Source: Halobacillus litoralis (GTDB lineage: Bacteria; Bacillota; Bacilli; Bacillales; Halobacillaceae). Taken from it: 64,000 nt of DNA. The notes below the pieces were generated by a model, which was not told where the DNA came from, did not search any database, and worked only from the letters and a program-made list of their open reading frames with translations. Both the position numbers and the translations under genes were made by a program. This document shows, piece after piece, positions 27,171 to 37,036 of this stretch. How positions within the stretch are numbered: the first letter of the stretch is position 1; every line of letters starts with the position of its first letter. Location of the stretch: the NCBI RefSeq assembly GCF_004101865.1, contig NZ_CP026118.1, positions 1,567,001-1,631,000 on the forward strand, written 5' to 3'.

Positions 27171-29348
27171 TTAGTTTACATAAGTTTCAGATTTCAACTC
27201 GCGGCGGCGTTTGTGTAAGATTGGTTCGGTATAACCGTTCGGCTCTCCTCTTCCTTCAAAGATCAGGTCACATGCAGCTTGGAAGGCAATGGATCGGTTA
27301 AAATCAGGAGCCATCGGCCGGTATTCTGGATCGTGACTGTTTTGACCATCTACGACTTTCGCCATCTTCCTTAATGTTTCTTTCACCTTTTCTTCATTCA
27401 CAATTCCATGGTGAAGCCAATTAGCCATGTGCTGACTTGAAATCCGAAGCGTTGCACGGTCTTCCATAAGACCCACGTCATCGATATCTGGGACTTTGGA
27501 ACACCCGACGCCATGATTGACCCAACGGACAACATATCCTAATATCCCCTGGGCGTTGTTTTCAAGCTCCTCCTGAATTTCCTTCTCGGTCCAATTCGCA
27601 TCCAATGCCGTTGGTACTTCAAGGATTTCGTCGGTTTTGTCTTGAATTGTTTCCAGCAACTGATCCTGAGCAGCTTTCACATTGATCTTATGATAATGCA
27701 AAGCGTGTAATGTAGCTGCTGTCGGTGAAGGAACCCAGGCTGTATTCGCTCCCGCTTCCAGCTGGCTGTGCTTCTGTTCGAGCATAGATTTCATCATCTC
27801 CGGCATCGCCCACATACCTTTTCCGATTTGGGCTCGTCCTTGCAGTCCTGTACTCAACCCGATATTGACATTTGATTGCTCATAGGACTGGAGCCATGTG
27901 GAAGACTTCATCTCTTTTTTCCGGATCATTGGCCCTGCAGCCATGGAGGTATGAATTTCATCCCCAGTTCGGTCAAGAAACCCGGTATTGATAAATACGA
28001 TTCTTTCTTTGACCTCATGGATACAATTTTTCAGATTCAGGGTCGTTCTGCGTTCCTCATCCATCACCCCGATTTTAATCGTATGTCTCTCAAGCCCCAG
28101 CATATCTTCAATGCGATCGAACAATTCATTAGCGAATGCTACCTCTTTTGAACCGTGCATTTTTGGCTTAACGATATAAATGGAACCCTTCTCAGAGTTT
28201 CGGAAACGGCTGTTTCTTAACAGATCATGCTTAGCGACAAGACTCGTAACAACCCCATCCATGATCCCTTCAGGAACTTCCTCTCCATTCCCATCCAGAA
28301 TGGCAGGAGTTGTCATCAAGTGACCGACATTACGCATGAACATGAGCGATCGTCCATGAAGTGAGATCTCTCCCCCATTAGGGTTCGTATAATGACGGTC
28401 AGGTTGGAGTTGACGTGTGACTTCTTTGCCACCTTTATCAAAAGTCGAGGTCAGCTCACCTTTCATAAGACCAAGTAAGTTTTTATATACGCGGACTTTA
28501 TCCTCTGCATCTACAGCTGCCACAGAATCCTCACAGTCCATAATAGTCGTCGTGGCAGACTCCATCAAAATATCTTTGACGCCTGCTGCATCATTCTTTC
28601 CTATCGGGTGATTACGGTCGATTTGAATTTCCAAATGCAGCCCATTATTTTCCAATAAAATCGCTGAAGGATCCTCTGCCGGGCCTTGGAAACCTTTGAA
28701 TTTTTCACTCTCTTCCAGTGTCCTTTCTGTACCATCTCCAACAGTTACGCACAGTTCTCCACTCGTAACCTTATATGTAACTGCGTCTTTATGAGAAGAT
28801 GCAGTTAAAGGAGCGATCTGGTCCAACACTTCCTTCGCATACAACACTACTTTCTCCCCTCGTATAGGGTTATACCCCCCCACACGTTCCGCTCCATCTT
28901 CTTCATTGATGACGTCTGTTCCGTAAAGCGCATCATACAGGCTGCCATAACGGGCATTGGCTGCATTCAAAGCGTATCGGGCATTATCTACAGGGACGAC
29001 CAACTGCGGTCCCGCCTGTGTAGAAATATCGTCATCTACATTTTCGGATGTAATCTTGAAGTCTTCTACCTGCGGCTCTAAATAACCTATTTCCTGCAAG
29101 AAAGACTTGTACTCCTTGAAATCATAATTGCCAGGATGTTCGTTGTACCATGTATCCAACTTGCTTTGAAGAGCGTCCCTTTTTTCTAGAAGATTTTTAT
29201 TTAGTGGGGTTAAATCTGCAAGTAATGATTCAAAGTCACTCCAGAATTGTTCATTCACAATCCCGCTTTCCGGAAGAGCTTCTGAAACAATGAATTCATA
29301 CAAAGCTCTGTCTACCTGCAAGGTGCCGACTTTCACATAATCGCTCAT
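27171..29348 (-). CDS. glcB: Malate synthase G
   Basis: A 725-residue malate synthase of the long G form, which condenses glyoxylate with acetyl-CoA to malate. Diagnostic segments are the N-terminal [22 protein letters not shown] (split around residue 130), [20 protein letters not shown] active-site region (here [15 protein letters not shown]), [25 protein letters not shown] and [10 protein letters not shown]. The start follows GGAGGAGG. It begins only 37 bp after the XapX gene on the same strand, so it is probably the last gene of the nucleoside operon. No isocitrate lyase is near, so the glyoxylate should come from glycolate or C2 aldehydes. Confidence 0.94.
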   Translation of the reverse strand: MSDYVKVGTLQVDRALYEFIVSEALPESGIVNEQFWSDFESLLADLTPLNKNLLEKRDALQSKLDTWYNEHPGNYDFKEYKSFLQEIGYLEPQVEDFKITSENVDDDISTQAGPQLVVPVDNARYALNAANARYGSLYDALYGTDVINEEDGAERVGGYNPIRGEKVVLYAKEVLDQIAPLTASSHKDAVTYKVTSGELCVTVGDGTERTLEESEKFKGFQGPAEDPSAILLENNGLHLEIQIDRNHPIGKNDAAGVKDILMESATTTIMDCEDSVAAVDAEDKVRVYKNLLGLMKGELTSTFDKGGKEVTRQLQPDRHYTNPNGGEISLHGRSLMFMRNVGHLMTTPAILDGNGEEVPEGIMDGVVTSLVAKHDLLRNSRFRNSEKGSIYIVKPKMHGSKEVAFANELFDRIEDMLGLERHTIKIGVMDEERRTTLNLKNCIHEVKERIVFINTGFLDRTGDEIHTSMAAGPMIRKKEMKSSTWLQSYEQSNVNIGLSTGLQGRAQIGKGMWAMPEMMKSMLEQKHSQLEAGANTAWVPSPTAATLHALHYHKINVKAAQDQLLETIQDKTDEILEVPTALDANWTEKEIQEELENNAQGILGYVVRWVNHGVGCSKVPDIDDVGLMEDRATLRISSQHMANWLHHGIVNEEKVKETLRKMAKVVDGQNSHDPEYRPMAPDFNRSIAFQAACDLIFEGRGEPNGYTEPILHKRRRELKSETYVN

Positions 29349-29385
29349 TTATATTCCTCCTCCATGAAATAGTTGTATCCAGCAT

Positions 29386-29556
29386 TCATTGAACTCTCAT
29401 AAAAAGGACTTCTATGATTTTACCGCCAATATAAACCCCAGCTACACCAAGCACACCAGCGAGGACAGGAGGGGCTGGTAAAGGAAGTTTTATCAATTTG
29501 AAAACGACACCGATTACAATTCCCGCTACCATAGCGAGGAGTGCTTCTTTTACCAT
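29386..29556 (-). CDS. XapX domain small membrane protein
   Basis: A 56-residue protein read directly from the sequence: it starts at ATG 29556 after GGGGAGGAGGAAC and ends at TGA 29386. It has two hydrophobic stretches around the PLPAPPVLAGVLGVAGVYIGG core, which is characteristic of the XapX (DUF1427) family. It sits 21 bp after mtnA and 37 bp before glcB. The family's function is unknown, though members often accompany transporters or nucleoside and sugar catabolic genes. Confidence 0.8.
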   Translation of the reverse strand: MVKEALLAMVAGIVIGVVFKLIKLPLPAPPVLAGVLGVAGVYIGGKIIEVLFMRVQ

Positions 29557-29577
29557 TTCTGTTCCTCCTCCCCGATC

Positions 29578-30654
29578 TTATTGTGGAATTTTATTTAATT
29601 TCGGATCGACTGTCTGTAAATTATCTGTGAAAGGTGCTGTAATTACACCTTTTTCGGTAATGATGCCGCTGATCAAATGGTTTGGAGTGATATCAAATGA
29701 TGGATAAAGGGCATTCGTACCTTCTGGTGCTATTTTCACACCCTTTATCTCCGTAACTTCGCTCGAATCCCGCATTTCCACTTCAATATCTTTTCCACTT
29801 TCAGTATCAAAATCAATCGTATGGCTTGAGGTGGCTGTATAAAATGGAATCCTATTTTCCTTGGCTGCAAGTGCGTGCATATAAGTCCCGACTTTATTGG
29901 CCAAATCTCCATTTGCCGATACACGATCAGACCCTACGACAATTTTGTCTACACGGCCGGTGTTCATACAAAATCCAGACATGTTGTCAGTGATCAACGT
30001 GTGAGGAATACCGAATTTTTTCAATTCATAAGCGGTAATCCGTGCCCCTTGTAAATATGGACGTGTTTCACACGTAATGACGTGGATGTTCTTGCCTTGT
30101 TCATGAGCGGTACGGATGACCGATAATGCTCTTCCCCCATACCCCGCACCGCCTAAGGCGCCGGAATGGCAATGAGTCATAATGGTATCTCCGTCTTCAA
30201 TCAACGCGGCTCCATGTTTTCCTAATTCATATTCGAAAGCTAACTGACGTTCCAAAATCTCTACAGTCTTCTGCTCCATTCCCTCAACGAGATCCTGGCC
30301 CGTCCCGTTAATGGCTTCAACCATTTCATCCACCGTTTTCATTAAGTTGACAGCGGTCGGTCGTGTACTTTTCAATAATTTGCCTGCTTGTTTTATTTCA
30401 TCAGGGTCTCCATCTGATACGTAAGCAGCTAAATACAGTCCATAGGCCCCGCATATACCAATAGCACCTGACCCGCGAATCATCATTGAACGGATCGCTT
30501 CTGCTAGGTGTTCTACAGTGGAACAAGTTACAATGTCTTCAGAGAATGGCAGTTTTGTTTGATCGATGAGTTTTAAGACACCTTCTTCAAACCATATCGG
30601 CAGCGCCAATTCCTCTCCCTGATAACGTTTGACAAGCTCATGAATGGTCGTCAT
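29578..30654 (-). CDS. mtnA: MtnA-type aldose-1-phosphate ketoisomerase
   Basis: A protein of about 358 residues in the eIF2B-like MtnA family, which isomerises 5-methylthioribose-1-phosphate to the ribulose-1-phosphate. The catalytic Cys lies in MTHCHSGALGGAGYG and the catalytic Asp in VGSDRVSANGDLANK. MIRGSGAIGICGAYG is the phosphate-binding strand. The His after the Cys and the GG after it differ from the usual THCNAG(A/S)LAT. The ATG at 30654 follows AGGAGGGG. It lies directly after the aldolase gene. Substrate may be methylthioribose-1-P, 5-deoxyribose-1-P or ribose-1-P. Confidence 0.85.
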   Translation of the reverse strand: MTTIHELVKRYQGEELALPIWFEEGVLKLIDQTKLPFSEDIVTCSTVEHLAEAIRSMMIRGSGAIGICGAYGLYLAAYVSDGDPDEIKQAGKLLKSTRPTAVNLMKTVDEMVEAINGTGQDLVEGMEQKTVEILERQLAFEYELGKHGAALIEDGDTIMTHCHSGALGGAGYGGRALSVIRTAHEQGKNIHVITCETRPYLQGARITAYELKKFGIPHTLITDNMSGFCMNTGRVDKIVVGSDRVSANGDLANKVGTYMHALAAKENRIPFYTATSSHTIDFDTESGKDIEVEMRDSSEVTEIKGVKIAPEGTNALYPSFDITPNHLISGIITEKGVITAPFTDNLQTVDPKLNKIPQ

Positions 30655-30674
30655 AGATTCCCCTCCTATTCCCA

Positions 30675-31277
30675 TTAATTCGGAACTGGTACACCAGCCC
30701 GCAATTGAGTCAATATGAATGATTGTTTCGCGGTCGCTTCTGCAAGATCGACGACATTATACGCAGCTTCAAGCGTCGGTCCGACCGAACAGACCCCGTG
30801 ATCCTTCATGAGTGCTATTTTGATATCTGGATACTGGGTGAATACATCTGTCACATGTTGGGCCAATTCCTTCGATCCTGAAGGGGCTACATCAGCGACT
30901 GGAACGTGCCCGAGGAGCTTCCGTGCAGTAACGGTAGGGAGGGGCAGTTCCTCTCCCAAACACGCATAGCCTATGGCGTAGTTAGGATGACAGTGGACTA
31001 CGGCATTGACGTCAGGACGGACTCTATAAACCCCCAGGTGGAAGCCGATTTCTTTAGAAGGTTTTCCTTGCCCTTCAACCACCTCACCATCCATATTGAC
31101 GACTAGTGCATCTTCTCTGCTCACTTCCCCTAAGCTGATACCGCTTCGTTTGATTAATACATGATCTGTCCCCGGGATTCGGACACTGATATTGCCACCT
31201 GTCGCCTGGGTAAAGCCCTTTTGATACACTTTATGAGAAACATGCTGCAGTTCCTTTTTCAATAATTCATAGCTCAT
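30675..31277 (-). CDS. Class II aldolase (FucA/AraD/DrdA type)
   Basis: A 200-residue zinc aldolase with GGNISVR at the N-terminus, the catalytic Glu in SKEIGFH, the metal-binding HCHPNY, and KDHGVCSVG with the third His. The start at 31277 follows GGGAGGAAATGAAC; an overlapping ATG two codons earlier is too close to that site. Relatives cleave fuculose-, rhamnulose- or (5-deoxy)ribulose-1-phosphate to dihydroxyacetone phosphate and an aldehyde. Next to mtnA and phosphorylases this fits the last step of the DHAP shunt. Confidence 0.85.
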   Translation of the reverse strand: MSYELLKKELQHVSHKVYQKGFTQATGGNISVRIPGTDHVLIKRSGISLGEVSREDALVVNMDGEVVEGQGKPSKEIGFHLGVYRVRPDVNAVVHCHPNYAIGYACLGEELPLPTVTARKLLGHVPVADVAPSGSKELAQHVTDVFTQYPDIKIALMKDHGVCSVGPTLEAAYNVVDLAEATAKQSFILTQLRAGVPVPN

Positions 31278-31279
31278 GT

Positions 31280-32719
31280 TCATTTCCTCCCATTATAAAA
31301 ATTATTATAAAAGCTCTCCACATAAGGTCTGAGTCTATCAGCAAAGCCGACCGCTTCCCTACTATTTATCCGAAGGGCTTCAGCACGTTCCTGAACACGC
31401 TCAATCACTTGTTGCTCGTTGAATGCAGTAATTCTATTATTTCTAAGGACCCACTCTCCCCGAATCATGACAGATTCTATGGATTGACCATTTTCATGGA
31501 ACACTAGCTGGGAGATTTCGTCGTGAATATTCGACCATGTCGTCGTATTCTTCCTGAGAAAAACAAGATCAGCATCATACCCTTCCCGAATTTCCCCTCT
31601 GCGATTTCCATATCCCATAATATTCGCTCCATGGACCGTGGCCATTTCAAAAGTTTGGGAGGCTTTGGGCCAGTTCTCAAATGCCCTCTCATCTACCCGG
31701 TGCATCATTGCTGCAAATCTCATTGTCTCGAAAAGACTATGCGAGGTCCCACAGTTCGAAGCATCGGTTCCCAGCCCCACCGGAATCCCCCTTTGAAGGA
31801 ATTCGGCGATCGGTGCTTTACCACTTCCTAATGTCATATTACTGCCGGGATTATGAATCACCGATACTCCTCTTCCTTTCAAGAGATCCAATTCCTTGAC
31901 TTCAAGCCATATCGCATGAGCGACTGATAATCGTTCATTCAAAATACCCGCATTCTGCATGTGGGCCAACATCCCGCCATCGTAATGAACTTTTCCAAGA
32001 TCTCGTTGAATCAACGTTTCTAACAAGTGTGTATGAACTTTGAGGTCAAATTCCTCGCTAAGATGACTGCATAAATCCAACGCTTCAAATGAACAACGCT
32101 GTGGCGCGTTGGGTCCGAGTATAATATGGATCCTGCCGTCCCGTGTATGCCAATTCCGAATAAGATCATGATAAAAATCATGCATTTCCGAAACTGTGCG
32201 AGGAGCCACAGATTCGAGTTTCTCTCTTAACTCAACCGGCAGTTTCAACTTCAGGAAATGGTGATCGGGAACATCGTGCATCATAGGTGCGAAGGATACG
32301 TGCATTCCTGAATCATGATAAGCTTCTAAAGCTGCTTGGGATCTTGGTAAATGTGGAAAATGATCGATACATCCCGTCACACCACTACGGATCATTTCAA
32401 TGGCACCAAGCAAAACAGCAAGATAGATATCTTCATCTGATAAAGAGTGTCCATAAGCCACCGTATATAAGGACCAGACTTCTAGTGGTAAATCATGTTC
32501 GGTTCCCTTCAGTAAATTTGAATAAGAGTGATAGTGAGCATTCGTCATTCCAGGGATGATCAATTGTCCCGTGGCATCAATAGCTTCATAGTTATTGTCA
32601 GGAGAAGTGCCTGAAGGAAGAATCTTTTCAATTTTCCCTTCTTTAATCAAGATGTTTCCCCTCTTCACCCCACCAGACCGTGGACTTATCCATTCAGCAT
32701 TTTCAATCACTGTACTCAT
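31280..32719 (-). CDS. Amidohydrolase, nucleoside/SAH deaminase-like
   Basis: A 479-residue metal-dependent hydrolase of the AtzA/SsnA/MTA-SAH deaminase group. It has the HxH site in GMTNAHYHSYSNLLKG, VHTHLLET, AHAIWL, HNPGSNMTLGSG and the Asp in GLGTDASNCGTSHSLFETMRF. Between an MTAP-like phosphorylase (8 bp upstream) and an aldolase, deamination of an adenine nucleoside such as 5'-methylthioadenosine or 5'-deoxyadenosine to the inosine form is the likely role. Guanine or cytosine deaminase activity cannot be excluded. Confidence 0.78.
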   Translation of the reverse strand: MSTVIENAEWISPRSGGVKRGNILIKEGKIEKILPSGTSPDNNYEAIDATGQLIIPGMTNAHYHSYSNLLKGTEHDLPLEVWSLYTVAYGHSLSDEDIYLAVLLGAIEMIRSGVTGCIDHFPHLPRSQAALEAYHDSGMHVSFAPMMHDVPDHHFLKLKLPVELREKLESVAPRTVSEMHDFYHDLIRNWHTRDGRIHIILGPNAPQRCSFEALDLCSHLSEEFDLKVHTHLLETLIQRDLGKVHYDGGMLAHMQNAGILNERLSVAHAIWLEVKELDLLKGRGVSVIHNPGSNMTLGSGKAPIAEFLQRGIPVGLGTDASNCGTSHSLFETMRFAAMMHRVDERAFENWPKASQTFEMATVHGANIMGYGNRRGEIREGYDADLVFLRKNTTTWSNIHDEISQLVFHENGQSIESVMIRGEWVLRNNRITAFNEQQVIERVQERAEALRINSREAVGFADRLRPYVESFYNNFYNGRK

Positions 32720-32726
32720 GCTGAAC

Positions 32727-33527
32727 CTACACTTGGGTAGTCTCTAATTTATCCAGCTTTTCTTTACGGGCTTTCAAAGCTCTTTCATAGGCTTCATGAG
32801 CAATGGAAGGTTTATCATCAGTAGCTAATTCAATTGTTTTCAAGAAAAGATCTTTGATTTTATCCTGGTTGTCAATGACCACATTTTTATGTGTATCAAG
32901 ATCCGGCGGGACATCCGTCGTACCAGCCGCCAGGTCCGTTGACATCGTCACAACCGCATAAGCTATTCCCAGTTCTCTGGCAAGGATGGCTTCTGTCGCA
33001 TTCGTCATCCCGACAACATCCATGCCCCACTGCTTGTAAATGTTGATTTCTAAAGATGTTTCATAACGAGGGCCATCGACACAGATATAATTCGCTTTAG
33101 GTGTGACTTCAAGATTCAGCTCTTCTGCTGCTTTCAAAAAAGTTGCATTAAGATCCGGACAATAAGGTTGTGTAATTTCCACAGAATATTTATCATACGT
33201 GGAAACCCGTTTAGTCGTCACATCCATGAACTGATCAAGTAAAGCGAGTGCCCCTACCGGAATGTCAGGATTCAATGACCCTACCGCGCACATCGCAAGC
33301 ACATGGTCAGCCCCCAGCTTTTTTAACGCCATCATGTTTGCTCGATAATTGATTTGGTGAGCGAGACTGTCATGAGATTTCCCGTGGCGAGGTAAGAAGT
33401 AAATTTCTTTCCCAGCATGTTCTCCCTCGTAAACGACAACATCTCCGTATTCTGTGGATACATTCTTCTCTTTCATTCCATCAACCAAATTATAAAAACC
33501 TGTGCCCCCGACAATACCTATTTTCAT
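32727..33527 (-). CDS. mtnP: MTAP/MTIP family nucleoside phosphorylase
   Basis: A 266-residue purine nucleoside phosphorylase of the methylthioadenosine phosphorylase type. It has the phosphate-binding GGTGFY, RHGKSHDSLAHQINYRAN, CAVGSLNP, VDGPRYET and GMTNATEAILARELG. The MTAP adenine-recognition segment normally reading TDYD is TDLA here, so 6-oxo rather than 6-amino purines may be preferred, as in MTI phosphorylases. That would match the deaminase next door. The start follows AGGAGGTCAAAAGCT. Confidence 0.82.
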   Translation of the reverse strand: MKIGIVGGTGFYNLVDGMKEKNVSTEYGDVVVYEGEHAGKEIYFLPRHGKSHDSLAHQINYRANMMALKKLGADHVLAMCAVGSLNPDIPVGALALLDQFMDVTTKRVSTYDKYSVEITQPYCPDLNATFLKAAEELNLEVTPKANYICVDGPRYETSLEINIYKQWGMDVVGMTNATEAILARELGIAYAVVTMSTDLAAGTTDVPPDLDTHKNVVIDNQDKIKDLFLKTIELATDDKPSIAHEAYERALKARKEKLDKLETTQV

Positions 33528-33555
33528 AGCTTTTGACCTCCTATTATTATTTGGA

Positions 33556-34407
33556 TTATTGATTTAGTAAAGATGGGAAAAAGTAAGGTTTCCCTGAAGC
33601 TTTTTTCAGATCATCCCAATGACTGAGAATCTTAGTAGCTTCTGTAGCCACGGCGATGGACTGTTCCACACCCTCACCCTTATATTCAAATTCATCTTTG
33701 ACCCGGTTAGCTACAGCTGTAAAAATAGCCCCGGCTCTTAAATTAAATAAGCTGCTTAATGTAAGCACAGTGGCAGCTTCCATTTCAAAGTTCAGCACCC
33801 CTGCACGTTGCATATCATCCATGATGGTGTTCATCCAGCTTTGGTTATAGTTGTTGAAGCCCGGGCGACCCTGACCACAAAAGAAGGAAGCAGCGGTATA
33901 ACCGATTCCTACATGGTAATTCACCCCTAAACGTTCAGCCGCCTCAATCAGAGCCATTACCACTTCCTGGTTAGCAATCGCAGGGAACTTTTGATCGACA
34001 TATTGATCACTAGTGCCATCGTATCGTACGGCTCCTGCACAAATAATCAAATCCCCAGGAGCGATATTTTCCTGCATTGCTCCACAGGTTCCTACACGTA
34101 AAAACGTTTCCGCACCGACTTCAGCTAATTCTTCAAGCGCACTTGCCGTCGATGGTCCGCCTGCTCCTGTAGAACAAGCTGAAATTCCCACACCGCCTAC
34201 TTTTCCCGTATATGTAACATGTTCACGGTATGTGGCGATATGTTTTTTCTCGTCCCAATATTCAGCCATCTGGCCGACACGTTCCGGGTCACCTGGAAGC
34301 AACACATATTTTTCTACGTCTCCCGGACGACACCTTATATGATACTGGGAATGATCCTCTGATTCTGGTCGATTAGCTTTTGCTTTCCATTTAAGATCCT
34401 GAACCAA
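33556..34407 (-). CDS. udp: Uridine phosphorylase-like nucleoside phosphorylase
   Basis: A protein of about 283 residues in the PNP/UDP family I. It has YVLLPGDPERV, FLRVGTCGAMQ, the EMEAAT ribose-binding Glu, and GQGRPGF at the position of the uracil-binding GQxR of uridine phosphorylases, so pyrimidine nucleosides are the best guess. The preferred start is TTG at 34407, nine bases after GAGGAGG; a TTG three codons earlier touches that site. It overlaps the preceding ATPase gene. Its product would be ribose-1-phosphate or deoxyribose-1-phosphate. Confidence 0.82.
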   Translation of the reverse strand: MVQDLKWKAKANRPESEDHSQYHIRCRPGDVEKYVLLPGDPERVGQMAEYWDEKKHIATYREHVTYTGKVGGVGISACSTGAGGPSTASALEELAEVGAETFLRVGTCGAMQENIAPGDLIICAGAVRYDGTSDQYVDQKFPAIANQEVVMALIEAAERLGVNYHVGIGYTAASFFCGQGRPGFNNYNQSWMNTIMDDMQRAGVLNFEMEAATVLTLSSLFNLRAGAIFTAVANRVKDEFEYKGEGVEQSIAVATEATKILSHWDDLKKASGKPYFFPSLLNQ

Positions 34408-35239
34408 CTTGAACAACCTCCTCTTTGTTTTCCTTGATCCACTTTAAGATGGAATCAACAGTCAAATATGTTTTATTCGAATCTAATTTCGTTAGTGCAT
34501 TGGCGAAAGTAGTGATTTGTGGTGGCTGGAGCCCGGCTTCTTCCATAATCCCTTTGTCGGAAAAAACAATGCTCGCTTGATCATCGGCGATTTTTTCACT
34601 TTGATTCATGACCACTGTGCGACAGTTCAGTTCTCCGATTAAATGCATATCATGGGTGATAAGGACGACGATATGGCCATGTTCCTTGAACATCCTGACA
34701 AGATCCAGCACTCGTTTACAGCCTTTGTGATCCTGACCTGTTGTAGGTTCATCAAGGACAATGACTTTAGGAGAGACGGCCATGATCGATGCCATCGCCA
34801 CTTCTTTCCTTTGACTCGAATTCAAGTCAAAGGGATTATCCTCTAAACGCTCTCCAAGATCAAAGAGCTCAATCGCCTTGTTAACCCGTTCCTCTGTTTC
34901 CTCTTCAGACATTTTCAGATTCGTACAACCGTAAGCCAATTCCTTTCCGACAGTAGGCAAAAAAGTCTGATGGTTCGGGTTTTGGAAAACATAACCGACT
35001 AAACTTGATAATTTAGAAATCCTTTCTTTCTTTGTATTAAGCTCTCCTACCGTAATTTCACCAGTCGTAGGTGTAAGCAATCCATTAAAATGTTTAACGA
35101 GTGTCGTTTTTCCTGAACCATTACTTCCCAAGATGGCAACGACTTCCCCTTCAGAGATATCAAGATTGATATCCTTGATTGCCGTCACTCCATTCGGATA
35201 GACATGGGACACATTTTTCACTGAGATATATGGCTTCAT
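34391..35239 (-). CDS. ecfA: ECF transporter ATPase (EcfA), degenerate signature
   Basis: An ABC ATPase of about 282 residues for an energy-coupling factor transporter. Walker A is GSNGSGKTT near residue 34, the Q-loop is VFQNPNHQTF and Walker B is VIVLDEPTTGQD. The ABC signature, normally LSGGQ, is LNSSQ here, so one composite ATP site may be impaired. The ATG at 35239 follows GAGGAGGTAGGGACG. It pairs with the ATPase upstream and the T component in one operon. Confidence 0.88.
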   Translation of the reverse strand: MKPYISVKNVSHVYPNGVTAIKDINLDISEGEVVAILGSNGSGKTTLVKHFNGLLTPTTGEITVGELNTKKERISKLSSLVGYVFQNPNHQTFLPTVGKELAYGCTNLKMSEEETEERVNKAIELFDLGERLEDNPFDLNSSQRKEVAMASIMAVSPKVIVLDEPTTGQDHKGCKRVLDLVRMFKEHGHIVVLITHDMHLIGELNCRTVVMNQSEKIADDQASIVFSDKGIMEEAGLQPPQITTFANALTKLDSNKTYLTVDSILKWIKENKEEVVQVGSGS

Positions 35240-35260
35240 CGTCCCTACCTCCTCTAACAT

Positions 35261-36115
35261 TTATTTGTATATGCTCTCAAAGGTTCGAACAGCTTCTTCC
35301 TCTGTCGTCGCCAGTTTCACCTTTTCACCAAACTGATGGTTATACTCAGCTAAGAATTCAGTGACCTGCGGCGCATGTAAAGTCAACTCATGTAACTGGT
35401 CGATTTCTGTAAACACTTCTTCTGTGGTGCCGAACATTTTCACCTCGCCATTATCTAAAACTAAAACCTTATCACAATAAGCAGCGATTCTCTCTACCTC
35501 ATGATCAATAATGATGCCTGTCATTCCATATTCTTTTAAATTTTTCAAAACATCATATACTTCGTTTTTTCCTTTGGGGTCAAGCATTGATGTTGGCTCG
35601 TCCATAATCATGATTGTCGGCCGCATCGCTAAAACAGCTGCTATCGCAAGTCGCTGCTGCTGACCACCGGATAAAGCCAGAGGACTCCTTTTCTCATATC
35701 CTTCAAGCCCTACTTGAGCCAGAGCGTCTTTGATCCTCACAAGCATCTCATCACGGGGTACTCCGAGATTCCCCATACCAAAAGCGATTTCTTCCTCAAT
35801 AGTCATCTGACTCAGTTGATTTTCAGGCTCCTGGAAGACAAAACCTACATGCTCTGACATTGCTGCCACATCACTTTCGTGGACATCGATGCCTTTGACA
35901 AAGACCTCCCCTTCCATTTCTCCACTGATCACTTGAGGGACTAGTCCGTTCACACACATGGCCAGCGTTGATTTACCAGCTCCGGTTGGTCCAATTATTC
36001 CAAGGATTTCCCCGTAATCAATGGTGAAACTGACGTTCTTCAGTACTGGTTCTTCGGTATCCGGATATTCAAAAGTAAGATTTGTTACTTCAATCGCCTG
36101 TTTTTCTTCTTTCAT
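35261..36115 (-). CDS. ecfA: ECF transporter ATPase (EcfA)
   Basis: A 284-residue ABC ATPase with Walker A GPTGAGKST, Q-loop VFQEPENQLS, a full signature LSGGQQQRLAIA and Walker B IMIMDEPTSMLDP. Its start overlaps the T-component stop (TAATG), so the two are coupled. With the second, degenerate ATPase it forms the heterodimeric motor of an ECF importer. The dedicated position between regulator and nucleoside enzymes indicates a group I (private) ECF system. Confidence 0.9.
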   Translation of the reverse strand: MKEEKQAIEVTNLTFEYPDTEEPVLKNVSFTIDYGEILGIIGPTGAGKSTLAMCVNGLVPQVISGEMEGEVFVKGIDVHESDVAAMSEHVGFVFQEPENQLSQMTIEEEIAFGMGNLGVPRDEMLVRIKDALAQVGLEGYEKRSPLALSGGQQQRLAIAAVLAMRPTIMIMDEPTSMLDPKGKNEVYDVLKNLKEYGMTGIIIDHEVERIAAYCDKVLVLDNGEVKMFGTTEEVFTEIDQLHELTLHAPQVTEFLAEYNHQFGEKVKLATTEEEAVRTFESIYK

Positions 36116-37008
36116 TAGTTAGCACCTCCGAATTTCCCCTGGACTTGTTTGAATAGGAATTTGACGAGCATCAGCCCACACACAACCCAAGTTCCGAAAA
36201 GGGAGTAGGTTAAAAGAGCGTCTGTAGTCAGGTGCAAAGACCCCATCATGAATAACTTGAGATAGATTTCAAATACGAGTACTCCAAGCATCCCTATAAG
36301 GAAGGAATAATCCAAAGATCCGATTTTAGTTTCACGAAGACTGGTTTTTGTTCCTTTTCTGCTGAATGCTCTACACTCAAGCACATAGGATAGCTGGTGG
36401 ACTTTCATAAATGTAATGATGAATAAGGGAGCGAACATGGGGACTAGGTTCTTGACTCGTTGAATAATATTCCCCTTCACATCCAAACATCTTGCCTGTT
36501 GGGCTTCCATTACGATTTTTGCTTCCCTGGCGATGATCGGGATGATTTGAAAGGTGGATAATAGGATGAACGCAAAAGAGTGAGGGACTTTCCATTTCAC
36601 AAGGGCTGACGCCATATCAGAAGGATGGGTGGTCATGACGAATAGTACAGCACCTGTTCCTATGACGAGAATTCTGAAGGACATGACAGATGCATAAACC
36701 ATAGATTCATACTTGAAGGTTAAACCTCCAAAAATTTCAAAAACCGGAGTCACACCGATAGGATTATAGATTCCATGGACAGTCATAATCAAGACAGCAA
36801 ACAGTAGTAAGAACTGAATAGAAATCAGGTAAGGTTTCACTAGCTTCGCTATGACCACTAAGGGAAAAAGGGCGACCAGTAATACTAACTGCAGGGCTGG
36901 ATCATTCAAGATAAACGAACTGGCTACGACAAAGGCCACAAAAATCATTTTTGTTCTTGGGTCCAAGCTGTGAATCAAACTATCTTTAGGCATGTATAAA
37001 CTATTCAC
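36115..37008 (-). CDS. ecfT: ECF transporter transmembrane T component
   Basis: A 297-residue membrane protein with about six to eight hydrophobic segments. The coupling motifs of EcfT are seen as QQARCLDVKG (usually AxARG) and LECRAFSRKG. It lies 28 bp after the LacI-type gene and overlaps the first ATPase. It links the ATPases to a substrate-binding S component, most likely the one encoded at 40474-41091. Confidence 0.88.
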   Translation of the reverse strand: MNSLYMPKDSLIHSLDPRTKMIFVAFVVASSFILNDPALQLVLLVALFPLVVIAKLVKPYLISIQFLLLFAVLIMTVHGIYNPIGVTPVFEIFGGLTFKYESMVYASVMSFRILVIGTGAVLFVMTTHPSDMASALVKWKVPHSFAFILLSTFQIIPIIAREAKIVMEAQQARCLDVKGNIIQRVKNLVPMFAPLFIITFMKVHQLSYVLECRAFSRKGTKTSLRETKIGSLDYSFLIGMLGVLVFEIYLKLFMMGSLHLTTDALLTYSLFGTWVVCGLMLVKFLFKQVQGKFGGAN

Positions 37009-37036
37009 GCTTCTTCCTCCTTCACAGGTTATGAGG

